From: CAKAHY01 sp963522175
GTDB lineage: Bacteria; Bacillota; Clostridia; Lachnospirales; Lachnospiraceae
Direction: 5' to 3'
Assembly (NCBI GenBank): GCA_963522175.1
Contig: CAUQXC010000001.1
Location: 310,001 to 374,000 of the forward strand
DNA: 64,000 nt
A program made the position numbers and the translations under genes. The first letter of the stretch is position 1, and each line of letters begins with the position of its first letter. The notes beneath the pieces were generated by a model that saw nothing but the letters and a program-made list of their open reading frames with translations, searched no databases and was not told the DNA's origin. Of this stretch, positions 8,615 through 16,303 are shown in pieces.

Positions 8615-9378
8615 AGTATTACCCTCTGCTTTCTGTTTGCATTATCCCTTTCCACCATAGTTAAGAACATATCTTCCAATCTGTCAGCCGCAAATCCCGA
8701 CTGCATTGCATCGGCACGTAAACTGTCTATACTTCCTTCAAAAAGCAGACGACCGTGATTAAGTATCCCTATGTCATCGGCTATCAATTCTATTTCAGAC
8801 AGCATGTGAGAAGAAATTAAAATCGTGCAATCATAAAGCTTTGGCAAGGATTTAATCAAATTTCTTATCTCATGTATGCCGGACGGGTCAAGTCCGTTGG
8901 TCGGCTCATCCAAAATCAAAATAGGCGGTCTGCCGAGGAGTGCACCTGCAAGCCCCAATCTCTGCTTCATTCCCAATGAATATTTTTTTGCAAGACGGTC
9001 TCCGAACTCCGAAAGACCCACCAGCTCCAAGGCTTCTTCCACAGTATTTTCAGGTAACTGCAAAATACGCCTTATAATATCAAGGTTCTCCCTACCTGTC
9101 AGATTTCCGTAGAAGGCGGGTGATTCTATGAAAGAACCTACCTCCTTCAAAATAGCGATACGATCATCAGGGAATTTTTTTCCGTCAATCTCGAAGCTTC
9201 CCTTTGTAGGAGCCGTAAGACCCAGAAGCATTTTCATTGTTGTGGATTTTCCCGCACCGTTTGGACCTAAAAAACCGTAAATACTTCCTTTTCTTATATT
9301 CAAAGATACCTCGTTTACAGCGATAAAAGATTTATACTTTTTACTTAACTTTTTTGTTTTAATAATGTAATTGTTCAT
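8611..9378 (-). CDS. ABC transporter ATP-binding protein, lantibiotic-immunity (LanF/BcrA) type
   Basis: This 255-residue ATPase has Walker A GPNGAGKST (about residue 38), Q-loop region VGSFIESPAFYGNLTG, signature SLGMKQRLGLA, Walker B ILILDEPTNGLDPSG and a switch histidine in ISSHMLSEIE. The N-terminal YIIKTKKLSKKY and FIESPAFYGNLT are typical of BcrA/LanF ATPases that energise removal of membrane-active peptide antibiotics. It is the first gene of the exporter operon; GGAG lies upstream of the ATG. The 144-bp gap to the divergent response-regulator gene holds four phased AAGGT repeats. These are the likely sites through which the adjacent two-component system switches this operon on. Confidence 0.93.
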   Translation of the reverse strand: MNNYIIKTKKLSKKYKSFIAVNEVSLNIRKGSIYGFLGPNGAGKSTTMKMLLGLTAPTKGSFEIDGKKFPDDRIAILKEVGSFIESPAFYGNLTGRENLDIIRRILQLPENTVEEALELVGLSEFGDRLAKKYSLGMKQRLGLAGALLGRPPILILDEPTNGLDPSGIHEIRNLIKSLPKLYDCTILISSHMLSEIELIADDIGILNHGRLLFEGSIDSLRADAMQSGFAADRLEDMFLTMVERDNANRKQRVIL

Positions 9379-9415
9379 AGCAATATCTCCTTCCTGCCCT
9401 TATGATACTATGCCA

Positions 9416-9453
9416 ACCTTATGTCAACCTTCCGGCGACCTTACATTTACCTT
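9416..9453 (-). promoter_or_regulatory. Four AAGGT direct repeats at an 11-bp period: probable response-regulator operator
   Basis: ACCTT on the plus strand (AAGGT on the minus strand) occurs at 9416, 9427, 9438 and 9449, each exactly 11 bp apart, so all lie on one face of the helix. A TTGACA (9427-9422 on the minus strand) overlaps the second repeat and may be the -35 of the exporter operon. The nearest -10-like box (TATCAT, 9407-9402) sits only 14 bp away, a poor spacing that would fit an activator-dependent promoter. Pentanucleotide repeats with an 11-bp period are known for SpaR-type lantibiotic response regulators; the link here is inference. Confidence 0.7.
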
Positions 9454-9468
9454 ACTTTTATACCCAAA

Positions 9469-9497
9469 TGTAGATTTTCATGATTTTATAGTATAAT
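9469..9497 (+). promoter_or_regulatory. Probable promoter of the response-regulator/kinase operon
   Basis: A perfect -10 TATAAT lies at 9492-9497, 26 bp before the start codon. The hexamer 17 bp upstream (TGTAGA) is a weak -35. The operator repeats end 15 bp further upstream, so the same regulator could affect this promoter. Confidence 0.45.
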
Positions 9498-9522
9498 ATG
9501 TCAATCAAAAAGGAGGTGCATT

Positions 9523-10221
9523 ATGAACAATGATTACTTATTAGATAAACGTATACTGCTTGTTGATGATGAGCAGGAGCTTTTGGATATGCTCAAGTCC
9601 ATTCTTGAAGAGGAAGGATTTAGACGTATTTCAACGGCTAAGACGGTAAAAGAGGCTCTTGACTCGGTGGAAAATTTTAAGCCGGAGCTTGCCATTCTTG
9701 ATGTGATGCTTCCCGACGGAGACGGCTTTTCTTTAATGAAAAAGCTTAATGCCGACTTCCCCGTTTTATTTTTGACCGCCAGAGGCGAGGATGAGGATAA
9801 ATTCAGAGGCTTCGGTCTGGGTGCGGATGATTATGTTGTAAAGCCCTTTCTTCCGAAAGAATTGTTATTTCGTATAATGGCTGTTTTAAGAAGAAGCTAT
9901 AAGGAAGAAGACCCTATTGTAAAGCTCTCCGGCAGTGAAATTGATTTTTCAAGAGCTGAGGTAATAAAAAACGGTGAACACCTTCCTTTAACAGCCAAAG
10001 AACACAGCTTACTCCTTGCTTTATATCGTAATTCGGGAAGAATAGTGACCATTGATGCCTTATGTGAAGCCGCATGGGGGGACAATCCTTTCGGATATGA
10101 AAATTCTCTAATGGCGCATATACGCCGTATCAGAGAAAAAATAGAGCAAAACCCTTCTCAGCCGGTTTCATTGATAACGATAAAGGGCTTAGGGTATAAG
10201 CTCGTTTTGGAAGGGATGTAG
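9523..10221 (+). CDS. OmpR-family response regulator of the peptide-antibiotic exporter
   Basis: This 232-residue protein has a receiver domain (about residues 10-122) and a C-terminal winged helix. Acidic pocket residues lie in LLVDDEQ, the phospho-acceptor Asp is in LAILDVMLPDGDG, and the conserved Lys is in VVKPFLPKEL. The winged helix includes LTAKEHSLLLALYRNSGRIV and ends with ITIKGLGYKL, as in OmpR/PhoB proteins. AAGGAGG lies upstream of the ATG. The histidine kinase gene follows after 1 bp. The phased direct repeats in the upstream intergenic region suit this class of regulator, which binds as head-to-tail dimers. It likely controls the divergent ABC exporter in response to antimicrobial peptides. 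Confidence 0.95.
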   Translation: MNNDYLLDKRILLVDDEQELLDMLKSILEEEGFRRISTAKTVKEALDSVENFKPELAILDVMLPDGDGFSLMKKLNADFPVLFLTARGEDEDKFRGFGLGADDYVVKPFLPKELLFRIMAVLRRSYKEEDPIVKLSGSEIDFSRAEVIKNGEHLPLTAKEHSLLLALYRNSGRIVTIDALCEAAWGDNPFGYENSLMAHIRRIREKIEQNPSQPVSLITIKGLGYKLVLEGM

Positions 10222-10222
10222 C

Positions 10223-11629
10223 ATGAATAATTTACCTAAGCTTATAAAACATTTCACAGCTGTCCTTTTATCAAGCTTTATCCTACTCTTATTTGTAAAT
10301 TTAGCCTTACTGATATTTCTTATGGCCGGACAAATGCCTACCCGCGACGGCTCACCGTATACCGTGGCGGCTAAAACCGCTGATGCACTTACATTAAGCG
10401 AAGACGGCTATGCCCTACAGGATGATATTTTAACTTTATTGAAGGAAAAAGATATATGGGCTTTTATTGTCGATAATGACAAGCTTCAAATTGTATGGAA
10501 CACCGATAATCTTCCGGAAACCGTACCCCGAGAATTTACACTGTCGGATATATCCGATTTGTCAGTGGGATATCTCAACGAGCACCCTACCTATGTAGCC
10601 AAAGTCGAAAACGGTATTGTTGTTCTGGGCTACCCGAAAGGCAGCTTTTGGAAGCATACAAGGGCAAGCTGGGATTATAATTTATTTACCGGTACTCCTA
10701 AAGCAGTCCTGATTATTTTCATTGTGAATATCGGAGTTATTTTTTTGATTTACATAGTTGTAAACATGAGGTTTTTAAAGCCTCTAAAGCCTATCACAAA
10801 GGGTATCAGAGACTTATCTTTGGGAGAACCCGTACACATTCCCGAAGCAGGTCTGCTTTCCGATATTTCCGCCAACATCAACAGAAGCTCGGATATATTG
10901 CAGGAGCAAAGGCAACAGCTTAGAAAAAAGGAAAGCGCCAGAGCAAACTGGATTGCAGGAGTATCTCACGATATCAGAACACCCCTATCCATGGTTATGG
11001 GCTATGCAAGCCGACTGAAGGATAATAAGAGCTTGGGTGATGAAGAGCGTAAGCAGGCTGAGGTTATAGTAAAGCAGAGTAAGCGCATGCAAAATTTAAT
11101 TAATGATCTTAACCTTGCATCCAAACTTGAATACAATATGCAACCGATAAATCTTTCAAAACATAACCTGATTACCCTTGTTCGTCGCACCGTTGTGGAT
11201 TTCCTCAATATGGATATTGAAGATAAATATCCTATAGAATGGGATACGAACGAAACCTTAAACCTCTGCTTTGTATATGCTGATGAAAAGCTGCTGCAAC
11301 GAGCCCTCGGTAACCTTATTCAAAACAGCATGAATCATAATGAACATGGCTGTACAATTCATGTTTGTATCACCGAAGATGAAGGCTTTTATAATGTAAG
11401 TGTTTCGGATAACGGTATAGGTGCAACGGATGAGCTTATAGAAAAGCTTAACAACACTCCTCATTACATGCTCTGCGATGAAAATACAAACCGACAAAGA
11501 CACGGTTTAGGCTTACTTATAGTAAAACAAATAGTATCCGTTCACAGCGGAACAACCCTTATAACAAATAATCCTTCCGGAGGCTTTTGTGTCAAGCTTA
11601 TGCTTCCGAAGTGCAAAGAGAGTATATAA
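10223..11629 (+). CDS. Membrane sensor histidine kinase paired with the exporter regulator
   Basis: This 468-residue kinase has TM1 at about 12-36, an extracytoplasmic loop of roughly 120 residues, and TM2 at about 160-182. A HAMP-like linker (RFLKPLKPITKGIRDLSLGE) follows. The HisKA motif is GVSHDIRTPLS, with the phospho-acceptor His. The ATPase domain shows the N box (NLIQNSMNHNE), G1 (DNGIGA) and G2 (RHGLGLLIVKQ). The sizeable external loop differs from the short-loop BceS-type kinases and is closer to LanK/CprK-type sensors of cationic peptides. It starts 1 bp after the response regulator and ends at a strong hairpin. The ligand is inferred from the neighbours only. Confidence 0.93.
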   Translation: MNNLPKLIKHFTAVLLSSFILLLFVNLALLIFLMAGQMPTRDGSPYTVAAKTADALTLSEDGYALQDDILTLLKEKDIWAFIVDNDKLQIVWNTDNLPETVPREFTLSDISDLSVGYLNEHPTYVAKVENGIVVLGYPKGSFWKHTRASWDYNLFTGTPKAVLIIFIVNIGVIFLIYIVVNMRFLKPLKPITKGIRDLSLGEPVHIPEAGLLSDISANINRSSDILQEQRQQLRKKESARANWIAGVSHDIRTPLSMVMGYASRLKDNKSLGDEERKQAEVIVKQSKRMQNLINDLNLASKLEYNMQPINLSKHNLITLVRRTVVDFLNMDIEDKYPIEWDTNETLNLCFVYADEKLLQRALGNLIQNSMNHNEHGCTIHVCITEDEGFYNVSVSDNGIGATDELIEKLNNTPHYMLCDENTNRQRHGLGLLIVKQIVSVHSGTTLITNNPSGGFCVKLMLPKCKESI

Positions 11630-11637
11630 AATATCAA

Positions 11638-11661
11638 AAAGAGAGGCAAGCGCCTCTCTTT
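11638..11661. terminator. Bidirectional terminator between the kinase gene and cstA
   Basis: AAAGAGAGGC and GCCTCTCTTT form a perfect 10-bp stem with a 4-nt loop (AAGC). On the minus strand five T follow the stem, so it should stop the convergent cstA transcript well. On the plus strand the T-run is short. Confidence 0.8.
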
Positions 11662-11694
11662 CATATTCTTAAACCTTATATTTTGACAATCACC

Positions 11695-13188
11695 CTACTT
11701 AACCTCAAGCGGTGTATCCTTTTCAGGCTTATCTCCGGTTTTCATATAAACCTTCACAATAAATAAAGCAAAGCATGCTATTGCAAAGCATATACCTATT
11801 ATGTTTGATACTCCTCTATCCATTCTAAAACCTTCTCCTGCCTGAAGGATATAGGCTACAGATATTGCTGTCATATATACCGCCGGAATCGAAGCTAAAA
11901 AGTTATACTTTTTGCCTACATATTTGCACAGATATACGCTGCCTGCCCATAATGCCATCATTGCAAGGGTCTGGTTGGACCATGAAAAATATCTCCAAAC
12001 AACCTGATAATCAAGCTTTGATACCAAAAAGCCCAAGCCTAAAATAGGTACCGTGAGCAAAAGTCTTTTCTTAGTATCCTTTTGGTCTATCTTGAACCAG
12101 TCCGCTATGGTAAGTCTTGCGGAACGAAATGCCGTATCGCCGGAGGTTATAGGACAAGCTATTACTCCTATCATGGCAAGGATTCCGCCGAAAAATCCCA
12201 AAAGCTTTGTAGACATATCGTAGACCGTATTGGAGTTACCTCCCTTAGCTGCCAAAAGCGCCTGTAAGCCTGTTCCCGCTCCGTCTTTATCATAGAAAAA
12301 TGCTATAGCTGCCGCCGCCCATATAAGAGCTATGACACCCTCAGCCACCATCGCACCGTAGAATATGGTACGACCGTGTTTTTCAGCCGTCATACATCTT
12401 GCAATCATAGGTGACTGTGTAGCATGGAAGCCTGAAATAGCTCCGCAGGCTACGGTGATACACATAAGCGGCCATATAGGAAGCGCCTTAACAGCCTCGC
12501 CGTTTAAGCTTGTAGGATACATGTTTCCGAAGTGGTCCCAAATCTCAAGCATAGGTCTTTCTCCTGCGTGAAATAAGGTAGCACCGCCTATTCCGAGAGC
12601 CATAATTATAAGAGCAAGTCCGAAAATCGGATAAAGCTTTCCTATTATCTTATCTATGGGAAGCAAGGTTGCAAGGAAGTAATATATAAGTATTACTATA
12701 GTCCAAACCTGTACATTCAAAAAATCCGGTGTGAGCAGGGCAATGAGCTGAGCAGGTCCTACCATAAACACTACACCTACCATTATAAGAAGAACTACGG
12801 AAAAAATACGCATTACCATAGCCATTACGGGACCGAGGTACTTTCCTACTATCTCCGATATGGATGCACCGTTATTTCTTTCCGAAAGCATACCCGAAAG
12901 ATAGTCGTGTACACCGCCCGCGAGTATGGTTCCGAAAACAATCCAGATATACACCACAGGTCCCCAAAGAGCACCCGATATCGCTCCGAATATAGGTCCG
13001 AGACCGGCTATATTAAGGAGCTGGATCAGAAACGCCCTACCCGTAGAGATAGGTACAAAATCGACACCGTCTTCGTGTGTATAAGCAACAGTTTTTCTGT
13101 CGTCAGGATGAAAAATGCGCTCTACAAACTTACCGTAAACAAAGTAGCCGCCTACCAATAAAAGCAGACCAAGCAAAAATGAAATCAT
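11695..13188 (-). CDS. cstA: CstA family transporter (carbon starvation / pyruvate or peptide uptake)
   Basis: This 497-residue polytopic protein has some 13-14 hydrophobic segments. Family landmarks include LNIAGLGPIFGAISGALWGP near residue 60, AGGVHDYLSGMLSERN and SGFHATQSPMIARCM. CstA/BtsT proteins import pyruvate (or have been linked to peptide uptake) when carbon is short. It is the compact form found in clostridia rather than the ~700-residue enterobacterial one. I use the ATG at 13188 because GGAGG lies 5 nt upstream, inside the longer reading frame. A TTGAAA-N17-TAAAAT promoter and a tandem 9-bp repeat lie upstream. No LytTR-type two-component pair sits next to it. Confidence 0.92.
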   Translation of the reverse strand: MISFLLGLLLLVGGYFVYGKFVERIFHPDDRKTVAYTHEDGVDFVPISTGRAFLIQLLNIAGLGPIFGAISGALWGPVVYIWIVFGTILAGGVHDYLSGMLSERNNGASISEIVGKYLGPVMAMVMRIFSVVLLIMVGVVFMVGPAQLIALLTPDFLNVQVWTIVILIYYFLATLLPIDKIIGKLYPIFGLALIIMALGIGGATLFHAGERPMLEIWDHFGNMYPTSLNGEAVKALPIWPLMCITVACGAISGFHATQSPMIARCMTAEKHGRTIFYGAMVAEGVIALIWAAAAIAFFYDKDGAGTGLQALLAAKGGNSNTVYDMSTKLLGFFGGILAMIGVIACPITSGDTAFRSARLTIADWFKIDQKDTKKRLLLTVPILGLGFLVSKLDYQVVWRYFSWSNQTLAMMALWAGSVYLCKYVGKKYNFLASIPAVYMTAISVAYILQAGEGFRMDRGVSNIIGICFAIACFALFIVKVYMKTGDKPEKDTPLEVK

Positions 13189-13268
13189 AACTTTTCCTCC
13201 CACTTTAAAAATATACAAATATCAAAAGCGAATAAATTATTTTGTAAACAAAGCTACAGTACATCTTT

Positions 13269-13286
13269 ATACTTTTGATACTTTTG
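13269..13286 (-). promoter_or_regulatory. Tandem 9-bp repeat near the cstA transcription start
   Basis: The minus strand has CAAAAGTAT twice head to tail, directly downstream of the predicted -10 of cstA. Its position near +1 would suit a repressor or start-site regulator. No regulator can be named. Confidence 0.35.
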
Positions 13287-13292
13287 TCATAT

Positions 13293-13321
13293 ATTTTAAG
13301 GCATTAGACACGCTTTTTCAA
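13293..13321 (-). promoter_or_regulatory. Probable cstA promoter
   Basis: TTGAAA (13321-13316) and TAAAAT (13298-13293) are separated by 17 bp, close to the housekeeping sigma consensus. The leader to the cstA start is about 100 nt. Confidence 0.6.
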
Positions 13322-13423
13322 TAGCCGCAGTAAATGTTATTTTTAATACTTATTTTCATCTATAGATAATAATTATATAGGTAAAATATAGGTTTATTTT
13401 AGTAAAACATCTGATAATTCGGT

Positions 13424-14221
13424 CTATTCTTTATCATATTTACACATAATAAGCCTATTGTTCATTAGATAAATAATGGGTATGAAAATTTTATATATAC
13501 CCCTTATTTTCTTTCCCAACTCCTTGGTAAAATTAATATATCCGGTCTGCTTCAGCTTAGGGTTTAAGGCAATAAGTTCCTTTCCCTTCGTTACTCCGAA
13601 ATGATACTCCGCATTCATTCTTTTTACCGCCTTGTTGGTCTTTGCCTTATTTACCAGTCTTGTTGAAAGGCAATCCAAATATAAATCAAACGAATCGAAA
13701 TTATCCGTAAGTATGTTTAAAAATTCTTTGACCTGCTCCGGACGAAAATACATTATCACACCTTCGGAAATTATCAAAAGCTTTTCTCCCTTTGTATCCA
13801 CTTCCTTTGTCCAGCTTCTATCCAGAGCGGACTTAGCTATAAACTTCACTCTTTCGTTTTCTTCAAAAAATTTCCTCCTCAGCTCTATAACCTCCGGAAA
13901 ATCTACATCGTACCAATGTATTTTTCCGTTATCAACTCTCGTCAATCGTGTATCAAGACCTGAGCCTATAGAAACTATATGACAGGCGGGATATTTCTCT
14001 ATAAACTTTTTAATCTCGTCATCCATTACCTTGGCTCTTGCCAAAATCCCCATATGATTCATTTTATCCTTTTCAAAAGACTCAAAATCATAGTCTATCA
14101 TATCCACCATCTCAGCCGATTTTTTATCCTTTAACATCGAAGCTTCCGATCTGTAATCTCTCGCCCTCGCATCAAGCGTTATAAGCATTGTTTCCATAAC
14201 ACCTTCAAGTTTAATTTTCAT
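13424..14221 (-). CDS. LCM-family class I SAM-dependent methyltransferase
   Basis: The 265-residue protein has SAM motif I (IVSIGSGLDTRLTR, about residue 83), the acidic motif HWYDVDFPEVIELR, and IISEGVIMYF further on. This order is that of the leucine carboxyl methyltransferase/TcmP-like O-methyltransferases. Bacterial members methylate small molecules; the substrate here is unknown. AAGGAG lies 8-9 nt before the ATG. The gene is monocistronic: a near-consensus promoter sits 70 bp upstream, and an 18-bp inverted repeat lies between promoter and gene, which suggests tight repression. No regulator gene is adjacent. Confidence 0.85.
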   Translation of the reverse strand: MKIKLEGVMETMLITLDARARDYRSEASMLKDKKSAEMVDMIDYDFESFEKDKMNHMGILARAKVMDDEIKKFIEKYPACHIVSIGSGLDTRLTRVDNGKIHWYDVDFPEVIELRRKFFEENERVKFIAKSALDRSWTKEVDTKGEKLLIISEGVIMYFRPEQVKEFLNILTDNFDSFDLYLDCLSTRLVNKAKTNKAVKRMNAEYHFGVTKGKELIALNPKLKQTGYINFTKELGKKIRGIYKIFIPIIYLMNNRLIMCKYDKE

Positions 14222-14242
14222 TGCCTTTTCTCCTTAGAATTT

Positions 14243-14260
14243 AGTTAGGTCTCACTAACT
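14243..14260. promoter_or_regulatory. Inverted repeat, candidate operator of the methyltransferase gene
   Basis: AGTTAG and CTAACT form a perfect 6-bp inverted repeat with a 6-bp centre. It lies about 30 nt downstream of the predicted -10 box and about 20 nt before the start codon, so a bound protein would act as a roadblock or cover the leader. The geometry suits a TetR-like dimer, but the regulator is unknown. Confidence 0.4.
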
Positions 14261-14292
14261 CATGTAGCCAAAAAGACCTTTTCTTCACAAGA

Positions 14293-14321
14293 ATTATACT
14301 TTTGATTAGTGCATATATCAA
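14293..14321 (-). promoter_or_regulatory. Probable promoter of the methyltransferase gene
   Basis: TTGATA (14321-14316) and a perfect TATAAT (14298-14293) are 17 bp apart. This is one of the closest matches to the housekeeping consensus in the window. Confidence 0.75.
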
Positions 14322-14379
14322 CAATTTTTTTTAAATTTTTCCTTTTTTTAAAATTCATCTTACTTTGTATAAACAAATG

Positions 14380-14402
14380 GGGATAAGCCCGACGCTTATC
14401 CC
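14380..14402 (-). terminator. Hairpin at the end of the RsiV-like lipoprotein gene
   Basis: GGGATAAGC and GCTTATCCC pair over 9 bp with a 5-nt loop, and the stop codon is inside the stem. The T-run after it is interrupted (ATTTGTTTAT), so termination may be incomplete. Confidence 0.5.
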
Positions 14403-16132
14403 GCAAAATTTATCCCTTCAAAAATTTCATACACATTTACTCCGTCAATATTTTCTTCTCCATACACACCTTCAACCGTAATCCTATAGCAATCTCCGCT
14501 ATAATCACTGAAGCTGTCGTCTTTAAGCCAAAAATATCCGTATTCATCACTCTCCACATATTTTTTATCTATAATTATTACATCTACCCGATTCACGCTG
14601 TCACTATATACAGGAAGTATATACGAATCATTCGGTATAAAAGCCAATTTATTTTTTACTTTTCCGTTTTCATCAACTTCACTGCATTTAACATTCTTCA
14701 CGGTATGTAGAATCACTTTACTTGTAACTCTTCCACGCTCATTATGCGGCTTCGGATAAACATCTTCTCCTACAAAATATTCATTATCGGAATACATCGT
14801 CCCCAGCACACTCCCTTCCGAGCTCAGCATAAAAGACTTCGTATCCGTAATAGTGCCCGATATAATCTCATATCTTTCGGCATAGCCATCTTCTTCCCAA
14901 GGACCAAGTTCTCTGGGAACACCCAGACTTTTCGGCGTAGGAATATCTTCCGATAAATTTGCAAGATCCAATACATAAAGCAAGGAGACTTCATCATCGT
15001 CAAACAAATACATATAGTATTTATCATCTTTTTTCACGATATATGTTTCTTCTCTATAGCACGATATCTTTGAAGTTTTTCCTTCACCGGCAAATATCTG
15101 TACATCTGTCTGATATTCGGTCATGGATTCCGTATCCTGTTCATATCCTGCCTCAACATAAACGGCTTCTCTTTTTCCGTCGCCGTCAATATCAAGGTAC
15201 AACTTCATGGTATCGACCATAATAGGAAAAATATACTCTTCTTTTTTGTTTACATATTTAGGCTCAAATATATCTTTATTTTCTTCGAAATACACCGTGA
15301 TTGTCTGCGGTCCGTCAGTATATGAGCCCAGCACTCCCGTATCGAAATATACGGTAACACCTTCCGGATTCACGGTCCAAACAAGATCCCTGTAATCATC
15401 CTCTTTAAGTTCCTGTGTATACTCCGAAGGGTTTTTAATATTGCTTTCTATATAATCTTCATCCGCCGCCTCATCTACCAGTTTAAAGAAAGTTTTATCA
15501 TCTTTTACTACATCCCTGAACTCCAATTTTTTTCCTGTTTCTGTATCTATATTATAAGAACTTCGTGAATAATTGGTTTTTGCACCGTTATAATTTTTAG
15601 TATAATTGAGAAGGCTCACCATAGTCTCATCCGCCCTCATTATATATGTCTCGGTTTCATCCGTCATAGTTTTAGCCTTATAACCCGCCGATCTGCTTTC
15701 CATTTCCTCGGAAACCGTGCTTTCCAAATACTCTCTTTTTTCCGTAATTCTCTCATCCACTTCTTTATTATACTTTTCAAGTGCCTTGATAAGAGGGGCA
15801 AATTCTTCTCCGTCTTCTTTTAGAATCAGCTTATTATTTTCTATATAGTACAACAGTTCCCCTTCACCCTCATCCTGACGACGTCCTTCATAAATTTCTC
15901 GTAGCTCAAAGTGAGGAATTCCGGATAACTCTCGTTCATCTTCATTCTCATCCTTTTTCGACTTTTTAGATTCCTTTTCTCCTTTTTTTCTCTTTTTTTT
16001 GCTTTTCACAGTTTCTTCTATAGCATCCTTTTCCTTATCGGTATCGCTCCCGTCCGATTTCTTACAGGCAAAGAGTGCCGTAATACTTAGAAACGTCAAA
16101 AGTATTATTAATAAACCTCTTTTATACTTCAT
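14396..16132 (-). CDS. RsiV-like (DUF3298/DUF4163-type) lipoprotein, copy 1
   Basis: This 578-residue lipoprotein has a signal peptide ending in ALFAC with the lipid-anchored Cys at 23. A Lys/Glu/Ser-rich spacer follows (about 24-70, largely KKSKKDENEDE-like). A central region (about 150-310) contains SYNIDTETGKKLEFRDVVKD and VTVYFDTGVLGSY. These match the beta-rich DUF3298/RsiV and PdaC N-terminal fold, which in RsiV binds lysozyme. An Asp-rich loop DIDGDGKREAVYVE lies near residue 325. The C-terminal third is unassigned. A clear paralogue lies at 20454-22214, and the SPFH/zinc-ribbon/TPM/AIM24 cluster lies between the two. There is no sigma-factor gene nearby, so it is not a simple RsiV anti-sigma. 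A role in envelope sensing is inference. Confidence 0.8.
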   Translation of the reverse strand: MKYKRGLLIILLTFLSITALFACKKSDGSDTDKEKDAIEETVKSKKKRKKGEKESKKSKKDENEDERELSGIPHFELREIYEGRRQDEGEGELLYYIENNKLILKEDGEEFAPLIKALEKYNKEVDERITEKREYLESTVSEEMESRSAGYKAKTMTDETETYIMRADETMVSLLNYTKNYNGAKTNYSRSSYNIDTETGKKLEFRDVVKDDKTFFKLVDEAADEDYIESNIKNPSEYTQELKEDDYRDLVWTVNPEGVTVYFDTGVLGSYTDGPQTITVYFEENKDIFEPKYVNKKEEYIFPIMVDTMKLYLDIDGDGKREAVYVEAGYEQDTESMTEYQTDVQIFAGEGKTSKISCYREETYIVKKDDKYYMYLFDDDEVSLLYVLDLANLSEDIPTPKSLGVPRELGPWEEDGYAERYEIISGTITDTKSFMLSSEGSVLGTMYSDNEYFVGEDVYPKPHNERGRVTSKVILHTVKNVKCSEVDENGKVKNKLAFIPNDSYILPVYSDSVNRVDVIIIDKKYVESDEYGYFWLKDDSFSDYSGDCYRITVEGVYGEENIDGVNVYEIFEGINFAG

Positions 16133-16183
16133 AGCATCCTCCCGAATTTTTTATATTTATCCGGATTATAGCATTTACATAAT

Positions 16184-16227
16184 AAAAAATCCCCCTATAA
16201 AATCAAATTTTTATAGGGGGATTTTTT
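16184..16227. terminator. Strong bidirectional terminator after the AIM24 gene
   Basis: A perfect 19-bp stem (16184-16202 with 16209-16227) has a CCCCC/GGGGG core and a 6-nt loop, and the outer arms give T-runs on both strands. It separates the SPFH-cluster transcript from the downstream lipoprotein gene. A 16-bp palindrome (ACGAATATATATTCGT, 16243-16258) lies just before it. Confidence 0.9.
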
Positions 16228-16303
16228 ATTTATCCGACGAATACGAATATATATTCGTTATTCATTGAATACTATTTGCTTTTTTTACCGCAAAAAGCTT
16301 TAC

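Noticed and set aside
14396..16132. Lipoproteins as RsiV anti-sigma factors
   Set aside because: They are lipid-anchored outside with no cytoplasmic anti-sigma domain, and no ECF sigma gene is adjacent. Only the external fold is RsiV-like.
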